Shown: positions 43,784 through 53,319, numbered from the stretch's first letter. The stretch: 64,000 nt of DNA from Methanomassiliicoccales archaeon (GCA_014361295.1 JACIVX010000001.1:817924-881923), one strand, 5' to 3'. Notes: generated by a model not told the origin, from the letters alone. Numbers and translations: made by a program.

Positions 43784-44776
43784 TCATTCCAATTCCCAAT
43801 CTGCGTTCATATACCTGTCGATATCAACGCTTGTGCCCATAAAATCCTGCACTTCGAGGAACGTTTTCCACCTATCCACGCATGAACAGCTCAAACTATC
43901 AAATTCCCTTTTATCCTGCGAAAATGTGTAGCGCTCCAGGGCTCTAAGCACCTCGCTGTCGCACCGAAAACAATTATGTGCTCCGCGCATCGACCCACCA
44001 CCTGTGGGCGAAGAGAAAACCCGTGCTTCCTTTTCGACTTTAGCTTTTAACAAAACTTCAACGAGTGACCACAACCATGGAGGCCTATAATCACCCCTTT
44101 TCCACAGAAACTCAACCACAGTCCCCTTTTGAACGTTAACTGGGTTGATTGAAATGCTCTCAGAGAATCGTGACGCAAATGAAATCGACCTCAGACAATC
44201 TTCGATTGCATCTTTCTCTGTTAAAAATGGAGGTTTTAAAAGAAGGTAAGTGCGGAGTGGGATTCCCTCGTGATTAAGAAAATTTGCGGCTTTTTCGTAC
44301 TCTTCAACGAAAAAACCCTTTCTGACGCATTTCGCTAGTGTTTTATCTGAGGCACTTTCGAGTCCCATCGCTAATTCCAGTTTGTCCCTCGGTAAGTCGC
44401 AGAGGTTATCCTCCGTCACAAACTCGGGTCTTGTCTCAATTAAAATTCTTTTCGCTCCATGAAATGTCTCAAAGATTTCATTTCTGGCCTCTCGCGGAAT
44501 CTCCCGCGTATCAAGGAAGCTTCCCGACGTGTATATTTTCACGAATTCTTCATTTGAATAAGCTTCTTTAACGCAATTGAGCTGTTCGCGAATTTCCGCT
44601 AGTCCGACACAGGGATCGCTCTCAGCGTTATATCCGCACATAAGGCATCCTTCTTTTCTTGCCCACCAGCAACCTGATGTTCTGAAAATGATAACCAATG
44701 CTCGAACTCTTTTTCCATCTATTATGTCCCATTCTTTCCAAGTTGAAACAGGTGTCCTTGATCGATTTTGCGCCAT
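43784..44776 (-). CDS. Archaeosine-synthesis radical SAM protein (RaSEA)
   Basis: This 330-residue radical SAM enzyme has an atypical cluster motif C36-x7-C44-x2-C47 (SGCWWARKEGCLMCGY). IYTSGSFLDTREI, RILIETRPEFV and GLESASDKTLAKCVRKGF form the TIM-barrel SAM-binding parts. The C-terminal CFRCDSEV and SCSCVDRW cysteines may hold further metal. The family partners ArcS to convert the lysine adduct on preQ0-tRNA (position 15) to archaeosine. The ArcS gene is not in this window. An upstream in-frame stop fixes the ATG at 44776. Confidence 0.87.
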   Translation of the reverse strand: MAQNRSRTPVSTWKEWDIIDGKRVRALVIIFRTSGCWWARKEGCLMCGYNAESDPCVGLAEIREQLNCVKEAYSNEEFVKIYTSGSFLDTREIPREARNEIFETFHGAKRILIETRPEFVTEDNLCDLPRDKLELAMGLESASDKTLAKCVRKGFFVEEYEKAANFLNHEGIPLRTYLLLKPPFLTEKDAIEDCLRSISFASRFSESISINPVNVQKGTVVEFLWKRGDYRPPWLWSLVEVLLKAKVEKEARVFSSPTGGGSMRGAHNCFRCDSEVLRALERYTFSQDKREFDSLSCSCVDRWKTFLEVQDFMGTSVDIDRYMNADWELE

Positions 44777-45121
44777 TTCTTATGCCAAGTGTGTCCATAT
44801 CGCCTCCATAAATAAGACTTTTCATGCGAATCTTATGATTTTCCGAGCTGCAGAAACTCGAATGGTAGATTAAAATGCTAAAAGACTCCCCTAGAAACAA
44901 ACGCCACAGTGAAGAACGATTTTAGGAAAAGGAGTCATTGCAGAAGAGTATTCCTTCGAAATGAAACGAAAAATATTGAAAAAATCAAGAATTACACAAG
45001 AAGACTTTTTGCAGCCATGCTCAAATGCAAAATTTTCTGAGTTTTTCGAAGAAATTTCAACGCCGATTTGGAAATGTATTAATAGAATTGGTGTAATCTC
45101 CCCGCAAGAGGGTTGGTTTCA
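44777..45121. other. Divergent intergenic region between RaSEA and the flavoprotein gene
   Basis: About 345 nt, AT-rich. It must hold promoters for both directions: TTATTTATGG near 44807-44816 (minus) and GTATTAATAG near 45076-45085 (plus) are TATA-like. A 61-codon frame at 44961-45146 overlaps the flavoprotein start and has no supporting signal. Confidence 0.55.
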
Positions 45122-46471
45122 ATGGGTAGGAGGATCATTGTTATAGGTAGCGGCGCTGCGGGGATGACCGCGGCTTCAACTGCAAGAGAGCACAACAAAG
45201 ATGCCGAGATAAGCGTTTTTACAGAAGATGAATACATCGCCTATTCTCCCTGCGCGATTCCATTTGTGTTGGAAGGGAAAATCAAGGACTTTGAGTCGAT
45301 CGTTATGCACACGCCGGAGTTTTACAAGAAGGAAAGAAACATCACTGTTCATACAAAGACAAAGGTGACCGGCGTCGATCTTGAGAAGAAGATGATCACT
45401 ACTTCAGATGGAAAGGAATATGCCTTTGATGCCCTAGTTGTCGCTACTGGAGGGACGGTATTCGTCCCACCCGTGGAAGGCATTAATTTGCCTGGTGTGT
45501 TTACTGTCAGAAACATCGCGGATGGCAAGGCGATTCAGAAGGCGATGAAAAACGCAAAGTCGGTCGTCGTCGCAGGCGCAGGTGTTATCGGCTTGGAAAT
45601 GGCGATCGCTCTGAAACATGCTGGGCTTGACGTAACCGTCATTGAAATGTTCCCTCAGGTGATTCCAAGAATTTTCGATGCAGACATGGCAAAACTCGTT
45701 CAGGACTATTGCGAACAACAGGGTATTAAGTTTGTACTTAACACCCCCATTGGCGGGATCAAAGGTAATGGTAAGGTCGAAAAGGTCGTCGCGGGAAATA
45801 AAGAGTACCCGTGCGACTTCGTGATAATGGCGACTGGCGTTAGGGCGAATCTTGAAATCCCGAACATGATGGGACTCGATATCGGCCCACTCGGTGCCGT
45901 AAGGGTAAGCCCAACATTGCAACCTTACAAGAAGGGTAGACTCGTCAAGGATGTTTACCTTGCTGGGGATGTGATCATGGTCGAAAGCGCCGTCGTGCCT
46001 GGCCCAACGATGAGCCAGTTAGGTTCCAGTGCAGTAAGACAGGGACGGGTTGCTGGTATCAATGCAGCCGGAGGATATGCCTTCTACCCCGGAGTTCTGA
46101 GCGCGTTCATCAGTAAGATTGGCGATCTGGAAGCCGGTGGAACGGGATTGTCGAAAGGACTCGCGGAATATTATGGCCTCAACGTTGTCGAGGGCAAAGC
46201 AACCGGTCTCACGAGAGCTCGATATTATCCTGGTGGAAAGAAGCTCACAGTCAAGATTCTTGTCGACAAAGATACGCACAAGATACTCGGGTCGCAGATT
46301 GTCGGTGGAGAAGAGATCACGGGACGGGTCAACTGGCTAACGGCTGCCATCGTAAAGGGAACGACAGTTGAGGAATTTGTCGCAGCCTTCGAGAATGCGT
46401 ATTGCCCGCCCACGTCCATGGTCATGGATGTTGTTAATCTCGCAGCTGAAGATGCGGCGAAAAAGCTATAA
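45122..46471 (+). CDS. FAD-dependent NAD(P)H oxidase / CoA-disulfide reductase-like flavoprotein
   Basis: This 449-residue protein has an N-terminal FAD motif (VIGSGAAGMTAA, residues 7-18), a redox cysteine C44 in YSPCAIPF, a second Rossmann NAD motif (AGAGVIGLEMAIAL, about 150-163), the DVYLAGD FAD segment and a C-terminal dimerisation domain (GTTVEEFVAAFENAYCPPTS). This is the Nox/CoADR/Npsr group. It may reduce oxygen, CoA-disulfide, polysulfide or protein persulfides. ATG at 45122 was preferred over a TTG 9 nt upstream. It is followed after 28 nt by a MoaD/SAMP-like gene, which hints at sulfur chemistry. Confidence 0.88.
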   Translation: MGRRIIVIGSGAAGMTAASTAREHNKDAEISVFTEDEYIAYSPCAIPFVLEGKIKDFESIVMHTPEFYKKERNITVHTKTKVTGVDLEKKMITTSDGKEYAFDALVVATGGTVFVPPVEGINLPGVFTVRNIADGKAIQKAMKNAKSVVVAGAGVIGLEMAIALKHAGLDVTVIEMFPQVIPRIFDADMAKLVQDYCEQQGIKFVLNTPIGGIKGNGKVEKVVAGNKEYPCDFVIMATGVRANLEIPNMMGLDIGPLGAVRVSPTLQPYKKGRLVKDVYLAGDVIMVESAVVPGPTMSQLGSSAVRQGRVAGINAAGGYAFYPGVLSAFISKIGDLEAGGTGLSKGLAEYYGLNVVEGKATGLTRARYYPGGKKLTVKILVDKDTHKILGSQIVGGEEITGRVNWLTAAIVKGTTVEEFVAAFENAYCPPTSMVMDVVNLAAEDAAKKL

Positions 46472-46499
46472 TCTCTAAACATATAAAAAAGGGAAAGAC

Positions 46500-46784
46500 A
46501 TGGTGAGGGTCATCTTCAAGACTTTCGGACACATCGCGTCTTCGATTGGAACAACTGAAGCCAAGATTGAAACGAGCGGCAAGACGGTGCAGGACTTCTT
46601 GGGCGCGCTCATTGAAAAATACGGAGATAAGATTTCAAAAATCCTTTACCCTAAGGGTTCTCAGATTTCTGACCTTATTTACATCCTTGTCAACGGACGG
46701 AACATTAGACACATCAATGGCCTCCAGACCGAGATCAAGGATGGGGACGTGATTTCTGTCTTCCCTGTAACCGCGGGCGGATGA
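46500..46784 (+). CDS. Ubiquitin-like MoaD/SAMP family protein
   Basis: A 94-residue beta-grasp protein ending VFPVTAGG, with the exposed Gly-Gly C-terminus needed for activation by an E1-like (MoeB/UbaA) enzyme. ISDLIYILVNGRNI and LKDGDVISVF-like segments fit MoaD. In archaea such proteins donate sulfur for molybdopterin or tRNA thiolation and are also attached to proteins (SAMPs). MoaE and an E1 gene are not in the window, so which job it does is open. It shares an operon-like arrangement with the preceding flavoprotein. Confidence 0.9.
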   Translation: MVRVIFKTFGHIASSIGTTEAKIETSGKTVQDFLGALIEKYGDKISKILYPKGSQISDLIYILVNGRNIRHINGLQTEIKDGDVISVFPVTAGG

Positions 46785-46804
46785 TCTCAATTTCACCATC
46801 CGCC
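46776..46804 (+). terminator. Hairpin terminator after the MoaD/SAMP gene
   Basis: GGCGGATG (46776-46783) and CATCCGCC (46797-46804) pair perfectly over 8 bp with a 13-nt loop, spanning the stop codon. They are followed by a T-rich tract (TTTTT near 46811, TTTTTT near 46823). A second AT-rich inverted repeat, CAATTTTTT/AAAAAATTG, lies at 46820-46851. Together they make a convincing 3' end for the flavoprotein-SAMP transcript. Confidence 0.6.
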
Positions 46805-47033
46805 GTTACATTTTTAATTCAATTTTTTGAGATTTTTCATTTAAAAAATTGAGAAAGATAATTAGAGTTGCGATAAGTGATTATGAGTTCATAAAAGGAA
46901 ATCTGAGCAGAAGTCTTGATAGCGTCAATAAATGTCTTGACTCATGCCGTCAAAATTTAAGTCGCCAAAGTGAATTAGGATAGAGTGAGCACAAATGTTT
47001 TTTTAGGATGAGTGATTTCTCGCATTGAACCAT

Positions 47034-48083
47034 ATGGACGCAGGAACCCGCTATGAAATTCTGGCAAAAAATACAGAGGAAATTGTGACAGAAGAAGAAC
47101 TAAGGAATTTACTTGAAACAGAGACGTCTCCGCATGCATATATCGGATTCGAACCGTCTGGACTCGTGCATCTCGGCTGGATGATTTGCGCAAATAAAAT
47201 CATTGATTTCATCGATACGGGATTTAGATTCACGATCTTTTTCGCAGACTGGCATGCCTTTATCAATGATAAATTGACAGGGGACGTCGAGAAAATAAGG
47301 ACTTGTGCTCGATACATGGAAGATTGCTTTGAGGCTCTCGGCATCGAAAAGAGCAAGGTCAAATTCCGCCTGGCATCGGAACTTATGTCAAGTATCTCGT
47401 ATTGGGAAAAGGTTATCAGGATCGGCAAGGTCTCGACGCTTACGAGGATCAAGAGGGCGATGACGATCATGGGCAGACAGGAAGAGGAAGCTGATCTAGA
47501 TTCATCAAAAGTAATGTACCCCTTGATGCAGGCAGCCGATATTTTTGAACTCGATGTCGACGTTGCCTACGCTGGTATGGATCAGCGCCGGGCTCACATG
47601 CTCGCACGTGAAGCCGCTGAAAGACTGAGATGGAAGAAGCCGATCGCACTTCATACGCCGCTCTTGCCGAGCCTTCGCGGAGGAAATAGGATGGATCCAA
47701 TCGCATCGAAGATGTCGAAAAGCGATCCCGACAGTGGCATTCTCATCCATGATTCTCCCGAGGACATCAAGAGAAAAATCGGAAAGGCATTTTGCCCGCC
47801 AGATGTTGAAGGGAATCCGATCCTCCTCCTTTACAAATATGTGATTTTTAATAAGATAAAAGAGGTCAGGATCGAGCGACCAAGTAAGTATGGCGGCCCT
47901 ATCAGCTTTTCCAGTTATGATGAACTTGAAAAGGCCTACGCCTCTTCACATATTCATCCAATGGATCTAAAGAATGGGGCAGGCGAAGCTCTCATCGAAA
48001 TCCTGCGACCCGTGAGAGATTACTTTGAGAGGAAACCAGATAGACTGGAAGCGATGCGGAAGATCATTGCTGAGATGCGTTAA
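47034..48083 (+). CDS. tyrS: Tyrosyl-tRNA synthetase (archaeal type)
   Basis: This 349-residue class I synthetase has the Tyr-site segment AYIGFEPSGLVHLGW (HIGH-like HLG), the ADWHAF(I)NDKL region, the YPLMQAADIFELDVDVAYAGMDQR element that reads tyrosine, and KMSKS in SKMSKSDPDSG. The compact C-terminus (HPMDLKNGAGEALIEILRPVRDYF) is the archaeal/eukaryotic form. I chose the ATG at 47034 because it aligns with the usual family N-terminus; a TTG at 47025 in frame is closer to a possible ribosome site. It converges on the DHH gene. Confidence 0.95.
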   Translation: MDAGTRYEILAKNTEEIVTEEELRNLLETETSPHAYIGFEPSGLVHLGWMICANKIIDFIDTGFRFTIFFADWHAFINDKLTGDVEKIRTCARYMEDCFEALGIEKSKVKFRLASELMSSISYWEKVIRIGKVSTLTRIKRAMTIMGRQEEEADLDSSKVMYPLMQAADIFELDVDVAYAGMDQRRAHMLAREAAERLRWKKPIALHTPLLPSLRGGNRMDPIASKMSKSDPDSGILIHDSPEDIKRKIGKAFCPPDVEGNPILLLYKYVIFNKIKEVRIERPSKYGGPISFSSYDELEKAYASSHIHPMDLKNGAGEALIEILRPVRDYFERKPDRLEAMRKIIAEMR

Positions 48084-48090
48084 TCTGAGT

Positions 48091-49056
48091 TTACCGTTCA
48101 CTGACTGCTGGCTGTTCGAGCTTTCTTAAAAAGTCAAGAGCGCGCTGCATGCAAATATTGAGAATCGCCTCGATATCACCAACACCCATTAAACCTGCAG
48201 CACCTCCATGCCCTCCGCCGTCATTCGAAGTCTCCGTCCCGATGTCCTCAAGCATCTTTCCGAGGTGCAGCCCCTTTCTAACAATTTCCGGCCTCGCCCT
48301 TGCGCTGACCCTGAAAGACTCATTTCTTTGCGATCCAACGAATGCCACATCGGCGCCGAGCATAATCAGCGATTTGCAGACTGAACTCTCAAACGCGCTG
48401 CCGTGAGAGATCGCAACGATGTAACCATTTGTTCTTTCGAACCTCAAGCGCTGAGCGCCCTTGAGCTGTGAGATTTTTTCGGATATATCAGGCTCAATAT
48501 CGATGAAACTCATAATCTCGTCCATGTTGATATTCGCCCTTTCCATGATCTCCGCGAAATCCCTGAGCAAAGATGGTGTCGCGAACGCAAAGTGTCCACT
48601 GTCAGTTAACATTCCTGACAGCAGTGCCAGACCCATATCTCGAGTAATTTCAATTCCCGCGGTTTTCAGGATTTCGAAAACAATTTCTGCGCAACTCCTT
48701 TTCGAATCGTCACAGTAATAAAGGCAATTAGACCATCGATCGGAGAACGCGTGATGGTCAATCACAATGCATTTTTCCGGGAATGGGACCGAGATATCCA
48801 GCTGGTCAGGAGAAGAGGTATCGACAACAACAAAGGTATCATAATCAGATAAATCGATCGTTTCAAACACCCTGATATTCAGCTTTTCCGCGATGATTTT
48901 TGATACCCGATCGAGTCCACCTGGTGCTGCGATGATCGCGTCCGGAAAGCTTCGACAGATTGCGAAAGCGCAGCCGAGGGCATCGGGATCCGCGTTGCCA
49001 TGGAGGAGAACAACTTTCTTTCCCATCTGGAGTTTCTGTACGATTGCGCTTAGCAT
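48091..49056 (-). CDS. DHH/DHHA1 phosphoesterase (nano-RNase/RecJ-like)
   Basis: This 321-residue protein has NADPDALGCA (residues 20-29), FVVVDTSS and the DHH motif IDHHAFSDRW near 111-120. A C-terminal DHHA1 domain has GGGHGGAAG near 285-293, the glycine motif that recognises the substrate end. Such enzymes degrade oligoribonucleotides, pAp or cyclic-dinucleotide products; the exact substrate cannot be read. A TATA-like TGCATATATT centred about 29 nt before the ATG suggests a leaderless transcript. Confidence 0.88.
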   Translation of the reverse strand: MLSAIVQKLQMGKKVVLLHGNADPDALGCAFAICRSFPDAIIAAPGGLDRVSKIIAEKLNIRVFETIDLSDYDTFVVVDTSSPDQLDISVPFPEKCIVIDHHAFSDRWSNCLYYCDDSKRSCAEIVFEILKTAGIEITRDMGLALLSGMLTDSGHFAFATPSLLRDFAEIMERANINMDEIMSFIDIEPDISEKISQLKGAQRLRFERTNGYIVAISHGSAFESSVCKSLIMLGADVAFVGSQRNESFRVSARARPEIVRKGLHLGKMLEDIGTETSNDGGGHGGAAGLMGVGDIEAILNICMQRALDFLRKLEQPAVSER

Positions 49057-49080
49057 CCAAAATTCGATGAGTGTCGACGA

Positions 49081-49090
49081 AATATATGCA
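49081..49090 (-). promoter_or_regulatory. Candidate TATA box for the DHH phosphoesterase gene
   Basis: TGCATATATT on the minus strand lies 25-34 nt before the ATG at 49056. That spacing places the transcription start at or next to the start codon, the arrangement of leaderless archaeal mRNAs. Confidence 0.45.
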
Positions 49091-49246
49091 CCTTTCGAGG
49101 TCAGTAATTAATCAAGTTCTGCGAGATAAGAGATTTCATCTCTGATCGATTTCTACGAAATGACTGTCAGTGCTCGCACAAAACACTTGCAATAATAAAT
49201 GAATGAAAAATAAAAGGATTGCGTGGTCCCGATGATCTAAAAACAT

Positions 49247-49609
49247 TTATCCAGCCGTTTCTTGCTTTGCGCCGAGGGCTTTGGAAATCTGATCCTGCAA
49301 CGTTTGATAACGTTCCCGCAGTGTCTTTTCTTGGCGATCGAGGGTCTTAACCCTGATCTCCAGCGTTTCCTTATCTTCCTGAATCTCCTTTACGACACTT
49401 TCCTTATCTTTTGCCTTAATTAACAATGAACCGACGCTTTTGTAGATCGGAACGTCATCCGTCACTTTGCCAAGCTCCTCGAGCGTTCGTTCAATTTCCC
49501 TCAGTTGCGCCTCCATCTGAAATTTCTGTGTGAGAACCGCTTGGAGCTGCTGTTGCAGTTGCTGGAACTGTGCGATTTGATTTTGAAGTTTCGGACTCAA
49601 TTCATCCAT
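49247..49609 (-). CDS. pfdB: Prefoldin beta subunit
   Basis: This 120-residue protein is almost all coiled coil, with two long helices (QNQIAQFQQLQQQLQAVLTQK and the C-terminal LDRQEKTLRERYQTLQDQI) around the conserved beta-hairpin DDVPIYKSVGSLLI. It forms the hexameric chaperone with an alpha subunit encoded elsewhere. Last gene of the exosome/proteasome superoperon. ATG 49609 is the likelier of two nearby starts (other at 49618). Confidence 0.95.
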   Translation of the reverse strand: MDELSPKLQNQIAQFQQLQQQLQAVLTQKFQMEAQLREIERTLEELGKVTDDVPIYKSVGSLLIKAKDKESVVKEIQEDKETLEIRVKTLDRQEKTLRERYQTLQDQISKALGAKQETAG

Positions 49610-49844
49610 ATGACTCACCTATCGTCATTGAAATATCTTCTGCCAATTTCATCCACCTAAGATAGGAATTGAGGGCCGCTCTTAAAGCAGAAAGATCGGT
49701 TGCCTGAATTTCAAGGACGAGTTCATTTCGATTGAAATGAGATTGAACTCTCGTCCTCGGTATCTCTCTTCCAATCTCTGGAGAGATTGCACCGTAGACA
49801 ACATCCGCTCTCGGTGAAAGAAGTCTCAGTGTGGCCCTGTGCAT
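49602..49844 (-). CDS. pcc1: KEOPS complex subunit Pcc1
   Basis: An 80-residue protein with two beta-strands then LVLEIQATDLSALRAALNSYLRWMKLAED, the pattern of Pcc1 (TAPGAM dimer subunit). KEOPS makes the t6A37 modification of ANN-decoding tRNAs. The position between rpoP and pfdB is the common archaeal one. It overlaps pfdB by a few bases and its start lies 13 nt after rpoP. Confidence 0.88.
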   Translation of the reverse strand: MHRATLRLLSPRADVVYGAISPEIGREIPRTRVQSHFNRNELVLEIQATDLSALRAALNSYLRWMKLAEDISMTIGESYG

Positions 49845-49857
49845 TTCGATTCCGATC

Positions 49858-49992
49858 CTACCTTGCTTTAATCACTTTCTTCACGTTTGGCCTTTCTTTA
49901 TAGAAGATCTTGGAACCGCATGCCTCACACTGAATGCCCACGGTGTTGACATTAGAATGAATCGGTTTGTTACATTTTCCACATTTATACAT
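49858..49992 (-). CDS. rpo12: DNA-directed RNA polymerase subunit P (Rpo12/RPC10)
   Basis: This 44-residue zinc ribbon has C4-x2-C7 (CGKC) and C23-x2-C26 (CEAC), then a basic tail, matching RpoP/Rpb12. The longer in-frame start at 50079 would overlap eL43, so the ATG at 49992 was used. It is a structural subunit near Rpo3/Rpo10. Confidence 0.95.
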   Translation of the reverse strand: MYKCGKCNKPIHSNVNTVGIQCEACGSKIFYKERPNVKKVIKAR

Positions 49993-49993
49993 C

Positions 49994-50269
49994 TCAATTA
50001 CCTCCTTTTGTGCTCTCTTTGAGCGCGACCTCCTCCGATATGATCCTTCTCGTGACCGGCGAATAAGCGCCGGCGGCAAATTTCATTTCGCAATGACGGC
50101 AGACCCAAACACCAGAGGACATTCTCTTGACGCTGACGTGATGGCAATTCGGGCATTCGTACGTATTCTTCTGCAGTTTCTCGATATCCCTGATCAACTT
50201 CCTAACACGAACACCGTACCTTGCGCCGAACCTTCCAGCTGTTCCTACCTTCTCAGTACCCCTCGACAT
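49994..50269 (-). CDS. rpl37ae: Ribosomal protein eL43 (L37Ae)
   Basis: This 91-residue zinc ribbon protein has SRGTEKVGTAGRFGARYGVRVRKLI at the start, the metal site CPNC...CRHC (about residues 42-60) and the AAGAYSPVTRRI end. GTG (50278) and ATG (50275) codons upstream overlap the Rrp42 stop; the ATG at 50269 gives the conserved start. GGGTGA precedes it. Confidence 0.95.
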   Translation of the reverse strand: MSRGTEKVGTAGRFGARYGVRVRKLIRDIEKLQKNTYECPNCHHVSVKRMSSGVWVCRHCEMKFAAGAYSPVTRRIISEEVALKESTKGGN

Positions 50270-50274
50270 TTGCA

Positions 50275-51054
50275 TCACCCAACCAGTTTCCTTAATTCCT
50301 TACCGAGCCGTTGAGAGGTCTCGATAATCTTCTTGATTTGATCGATCGTGAGTGATCCTTTCAGACCTTTTTGCATGGCTCTGATGTCGCCATTTTCATC
50401 CGTCGTCACGGTGAGACGCGCGGCAGCGACCTTCTCTTCATCGAGAGTCGGATCAACCAATATAGAATTTTCTATTTGAACCGCAGTCACCGACATAGGA
50501 AGGCACCTGATCGGCAGTTTAAAATCCTCTCCTTTCCCGTAGCGTGAAGCTGGTACAATCGTCGACTTGAGTGCCGCGACCGCTCCCAAAAAAGAAGCGT
50601 CGAAAAGATTTCCATCGTAATCTAACACATAGATATCGACAAAGCAAATCCAAACCTCCTCATTCGGCACAATACATAGCGCATCGAGATCAATCATCTC
50701 GCTTTCGCGGATTCCCCTATCGACAACACGTGCGAGTTCAATTGCATTCTCATCTGGGGGACCGGGCTCGAAAGTTGGCGAAGCTAATGGAATGAGTTCC
50801 GCATTCGTCGCAAGGACGCCCTTATCGGGCGTATCAGGGAAAGGAATACCCGTTTCCATTTTTACACCGACGAGCACGTCAGTATTCCCCAGCTTGACTC
50901 TCGCAGAACCTTCTGCAGTCTCGGTGAAATTCGTTTGAATTGTGATCTCCCTGAATTCATCCCAGTTCCGACCGTCAACCCTCTTTCCTCGCGCGAGGAG
51001 CTTGTGAATATGATCCTTCTTAATTTCTGACATCACTGAGCGTGCCATTTTCAT
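50275..51054 (-). CDS. rrp42: Exosome complex subunit Rrp42
   Basis: This 259-residue RNase PH-fold protein of the archaeal exosome hexamer starts with an [20 protein letters not shown] pattern and keeps [16 protein letters not shown]-like substrate-facing segments. It lacks the catalytic residues of Rrp41, so it is the structural partner. ATGA overlap with rrp41. Confidence 0.96.
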   Translation of the reverse strand: MKMARSVMSEIKKDHIHKLLARGKRVDGRNWDEFREITIQTNFTETAEGSARVKLGNTDVLVGVKMETGIPFPDTPDKGVLATNAELIPLASPTFEPGPPDENAIELARVVDRGIRESEMIDLDALCIVPNEEVWICFVDIYVLDYDGNLFDASFLGAVAALKSTIVPASRYGKGEDFKLPIRCLPMSVTAVQIENSILVDPTLDEEKVAAARLTVTTDENGDIRAMQKGLKGSLTIDQIKKIIETSQRLGKELRKLVG

Positions 51055-51815
51055 TCCTCCATTGCACTTTGTGTGTGCTGTGCTTCTTCAAACGTTTCAA
51101 TCTCTTCCACTGCATATCTTCGCCTTAACGCGTCCTTCTGCAGTTGATAGATCTTCTCGCATGCTTTATAACCCAGGTCGATTGCTTTGTTGAATTCTTC
51201 AACCGTCATGTGACCGTCCATCTGCATGAGCAGAACTTCGCCTGTCCTCGGAATGATCGCCATCGGCAGATCCGCCTGACCATGATTATCTTCTTCTTTA
51301 CTCAGATCGAGAACGACCTGATTATCAACTTTCCCGACGGCGACGGCAGGGACCAAGTCCTTCATCGGTACGCCTGCATCAGCAAGCGCAACAGAAGCCG
51401 CCGTGAGACCCGCACACCGCGTGCCAGCGTTTGCCTGCAAAATTTCAATGTACACATCGATCGACGTGCGCGGGAAGTACTCCGTGAAAATCACGTACTC
51501 AAGAGCTTCCGCAATAATCTTCGAGATCTCAACGGATCTTCGATCTGGTCCCGGCCTTTTTCGTTCCATCACGGAAAACGCAATCATATTGTACCTACAT
51601 TGAACGAGTGCTTTTGAAGGATCTTGCAGATGCCTGGGATGACATTCCCGGGGACCGTAAACAGCTGCAATCACCTTGTTTTTTCCCCATTCCACATAGG
51701 CAGAGCCGTCCGCCCTTTTCAGAACGCCTGCCTCGATTCGGATAGGCCTGAGTTCATCAACCTTCCTACCGTCAACCCTCAAGCCATTTTCATCAATCAA
51801 CCTCATTGCCTCCAT
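51051..51815 (-). CDS. rrp41: Exosome complex catalytic subunit Rrp41
   Basis: This 254-residue RNase PH-fold phosphorolytic ribonuclease has [13 protein letters not shown], the GECHPRH/PRE phosphate-binding region ([12 protein letters not shown]), [22 protein letters not shown], and [17 protein letters not shown] with the catalytic Asp pair. It degrades and tails RNA from the 3' end together with Rrp42. Confidence 0.97.
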   Translation of the reverse strand: MEAMRLIDENGLRVDGRKVDELRPIRIEAGVLKRADGSAYVEWGKNKVIAAVYGPRECHPRHLQDPSKALVQCRYNMIAFSVMERKRPGPDRRSVEISKIIAEALEYVIFTEYFPRTSIDVYIEILQANAGTRCAGLTAASVALADAGVPMKDLVPAVAVGKVDNQVVLDLSKEEDNHGQADLPMAIIPRTGEVLLMQMDGHMTVEEFNKAIDLGYKACEKIYQLQKDALRRRYAVEEIETFEEAQHTQSAMEE

Positions 51816-51836
51816 AAAATCACCACTAATGATACA

Positions 51837-52592
51837 TTATTGTTGCTTTCCGTTCAAGCCAGAACGGGTCATCGACTCGAGGTATTCTTTGACTCTTTCG
51901 GTCAAACGAAGTGTCTGAGCTCCCTCTTCTATCATCTTTATTGCTCGGATCGCATAAACGATGTTCTCAATATCCCCATCTAACCAAATTCTCCCATTCT
52001 GTCCCACAAAAATCCTGCAATTCGTGTAGCTCTTGATCATCTGTATCATCGAGCCGCCCTTACCGATAACGCGTGGCACTTTGCTGTGGGATATATCGAT
52101 AATCTGACCGCCCTGCAATTTTCTCAAACCTTGCTCTTTCATCGTGACCTGGACCCTCTTCGTTTCATCGACAAGCAGAACCTTTGCAAGGATCGTATCA
52201 CCGACATTGAGATACCGTGCAGTGTCGCCGAATTCCACCTTCCATGGCACTTCAGTGACGTGTAAAGGAGCGGGATAGGGAGAATTAATATCAACGAGCC
52301 AATTCGATGGACCGATATCAACGATCTTACCTATGACAGTATCTCCAGGCGATGGGATGTAGGGGCCTCCCAACGGAATGACGTTAACAAAATTCGATTT
52401 GATGCTCTTGATTCCGAGCTGAGAGGCATAGATCTTACCATTTGATACGTATGTCCCATCACCCGGTTTGAGCTTTCCAGAATCAAGCAGATCGCCAGGA
52501 ACGACAATCTCCCTGACGGGCTTCGCTACGTTCTCCTTTTCCCTATTGAAATCTCTTTCACCTTCTTTCATGTTCTCGTGTCTCACTTTCAT
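51837..52592 (-). CDS. rrp4: Exosome RNA-binding cap subunit Rrp4
   Basis: A 251-residue protein with an N-terminal domain (VVPGDLLDSGKLKPGDGTYV), an S1 domain (PGDTVIGKIVDIGPSNWLVDI) and a KH domain with VPRVIGKGGSMIQMIKSYTNCRIFVGQNGRIW. It sits on the Rrp41/42 ring and feeds RNA in. The frame extends to 52667, but that overlaps SBDS; the ATG at 52592 (or 52571) is more likely. Confidence 0.95.
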   Translation of the reverse strand: MKVRHENMKEGERDFNREKENVAKPVREIVVPGDLLDSGKLKPGDGTYVSNGKIYASQLGIKSIKSNFVNVIPLGGPYIPSPGDTVIGKIVDIGPSNWLVDINSPYPAPLHVTEVPWKVEFGDTARYLNVGDTILAKVLLVDETKRVQVTMKEQGLRKLQGGQIIDISHSKVPRVIGKGGSMIQMIKSYTNCRIFVGQNGRIWLDGDIENIVYAIRAIKMIEEGAQTLRLTERVKEYLESMTRSGLNGKQQ

Positions 52593-52623
52593 TCTATTTT
52601 GGTAATGATTAATACTCCGCAAC

Positions 52624-53319
52624 TCACTTGAGGATCTTCGTTTCCACATTGCCTCTTGTTTTTTCATTGAGGCGATTTAAAAACTCATCTCTCATCCCAG
52701 CGGGGAGCTCAACAATGCCGATCCAGCTGCCATTTGGTTGCCATTCCTCCCTCGTAATCTTTCCCATCTGCGTAATATCCTCGTAACACCGGCCATACTC
52801 ATCGCCAGAAAGTCTGACGGCAATTCTCACCTTGTCAAATCGAATTGGGATGATTGGGCGCAGTGCTTCAAGAACGGTTTTCACCTGCATTTCAACAGGC
52901 TTGAATGGATCAATATGAACTCTCGCCTCCTCCATCGCCAATTCGATTCTCTGAGGTGGATGAGGTGCTCCCGTTTGCGGGTTGATTGCATTTCTCGCGA
53001 TCTCCGCGATGATTCTCTTTCGCTTGCTTTCCTGCATTTCCCTGCGTTGCTGAGTCGTCAGCTGCACTTCGCCTTTGAGAATGATTTGCTTCGCAACTTC
53101 AACAGGATCGGTCGTTCCGAAGACTTCCTTGATCTTCTCCTCTGAAGGATGCGTGCCTTTTCTGGCATTGCGAAAGATTTCATCAATCACCATGTAATCG
53201 GTCAATTCGACTTCCTTTCCTTCCCTGATTAAATTGACAACTTTCGGATCGATGAGAATTTCGAAAGTCTCGCCGTGGGATTCGAGACGAGCGATAATCG
53301 CTTCCTCAATATCGACCAT
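52624..53319 (-). CDS. Ribosome maturation protein SDO1/SBDS
   Basis: A 231-residue protein in the SBDS three-domain layout: an N-terminal FYSH domain ([59 protein letters not shown]), a helical middle domain and a ferredoxin-like C-domain. It helps release aIF6 and mature the large subunit. Placement between psmA and rrp4 is the archaeal standard. Confidence 0.96.
   Translation of the reverse strand: MVDIEEAIIARLESHGETFEILIDPKVVNLIREGKEVELTDYMVIDEIFRNARKGTHPSEEKIKEVFGTTDPVEVAKQIILKGEVQLTTQQRREMQESKRKRIIAEIARNAINPQTGAPHPPQRIELAMEEARVHIDPFKPVEMQVKTVLEALRPIIPIRFDKVRIAVRLSGDEYGRCYEDITQMGKITREEWQPNGSWIGIVELPAGMRDEFLNRLNEKTRGNVETKILK

Noticed and set aside
44961-45146. 61-codon plus-strand frame before the flavoprotein gene
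   Set aside because: No ribosome site; very AT-rich; overlaps the flavoprotein start in another frame.
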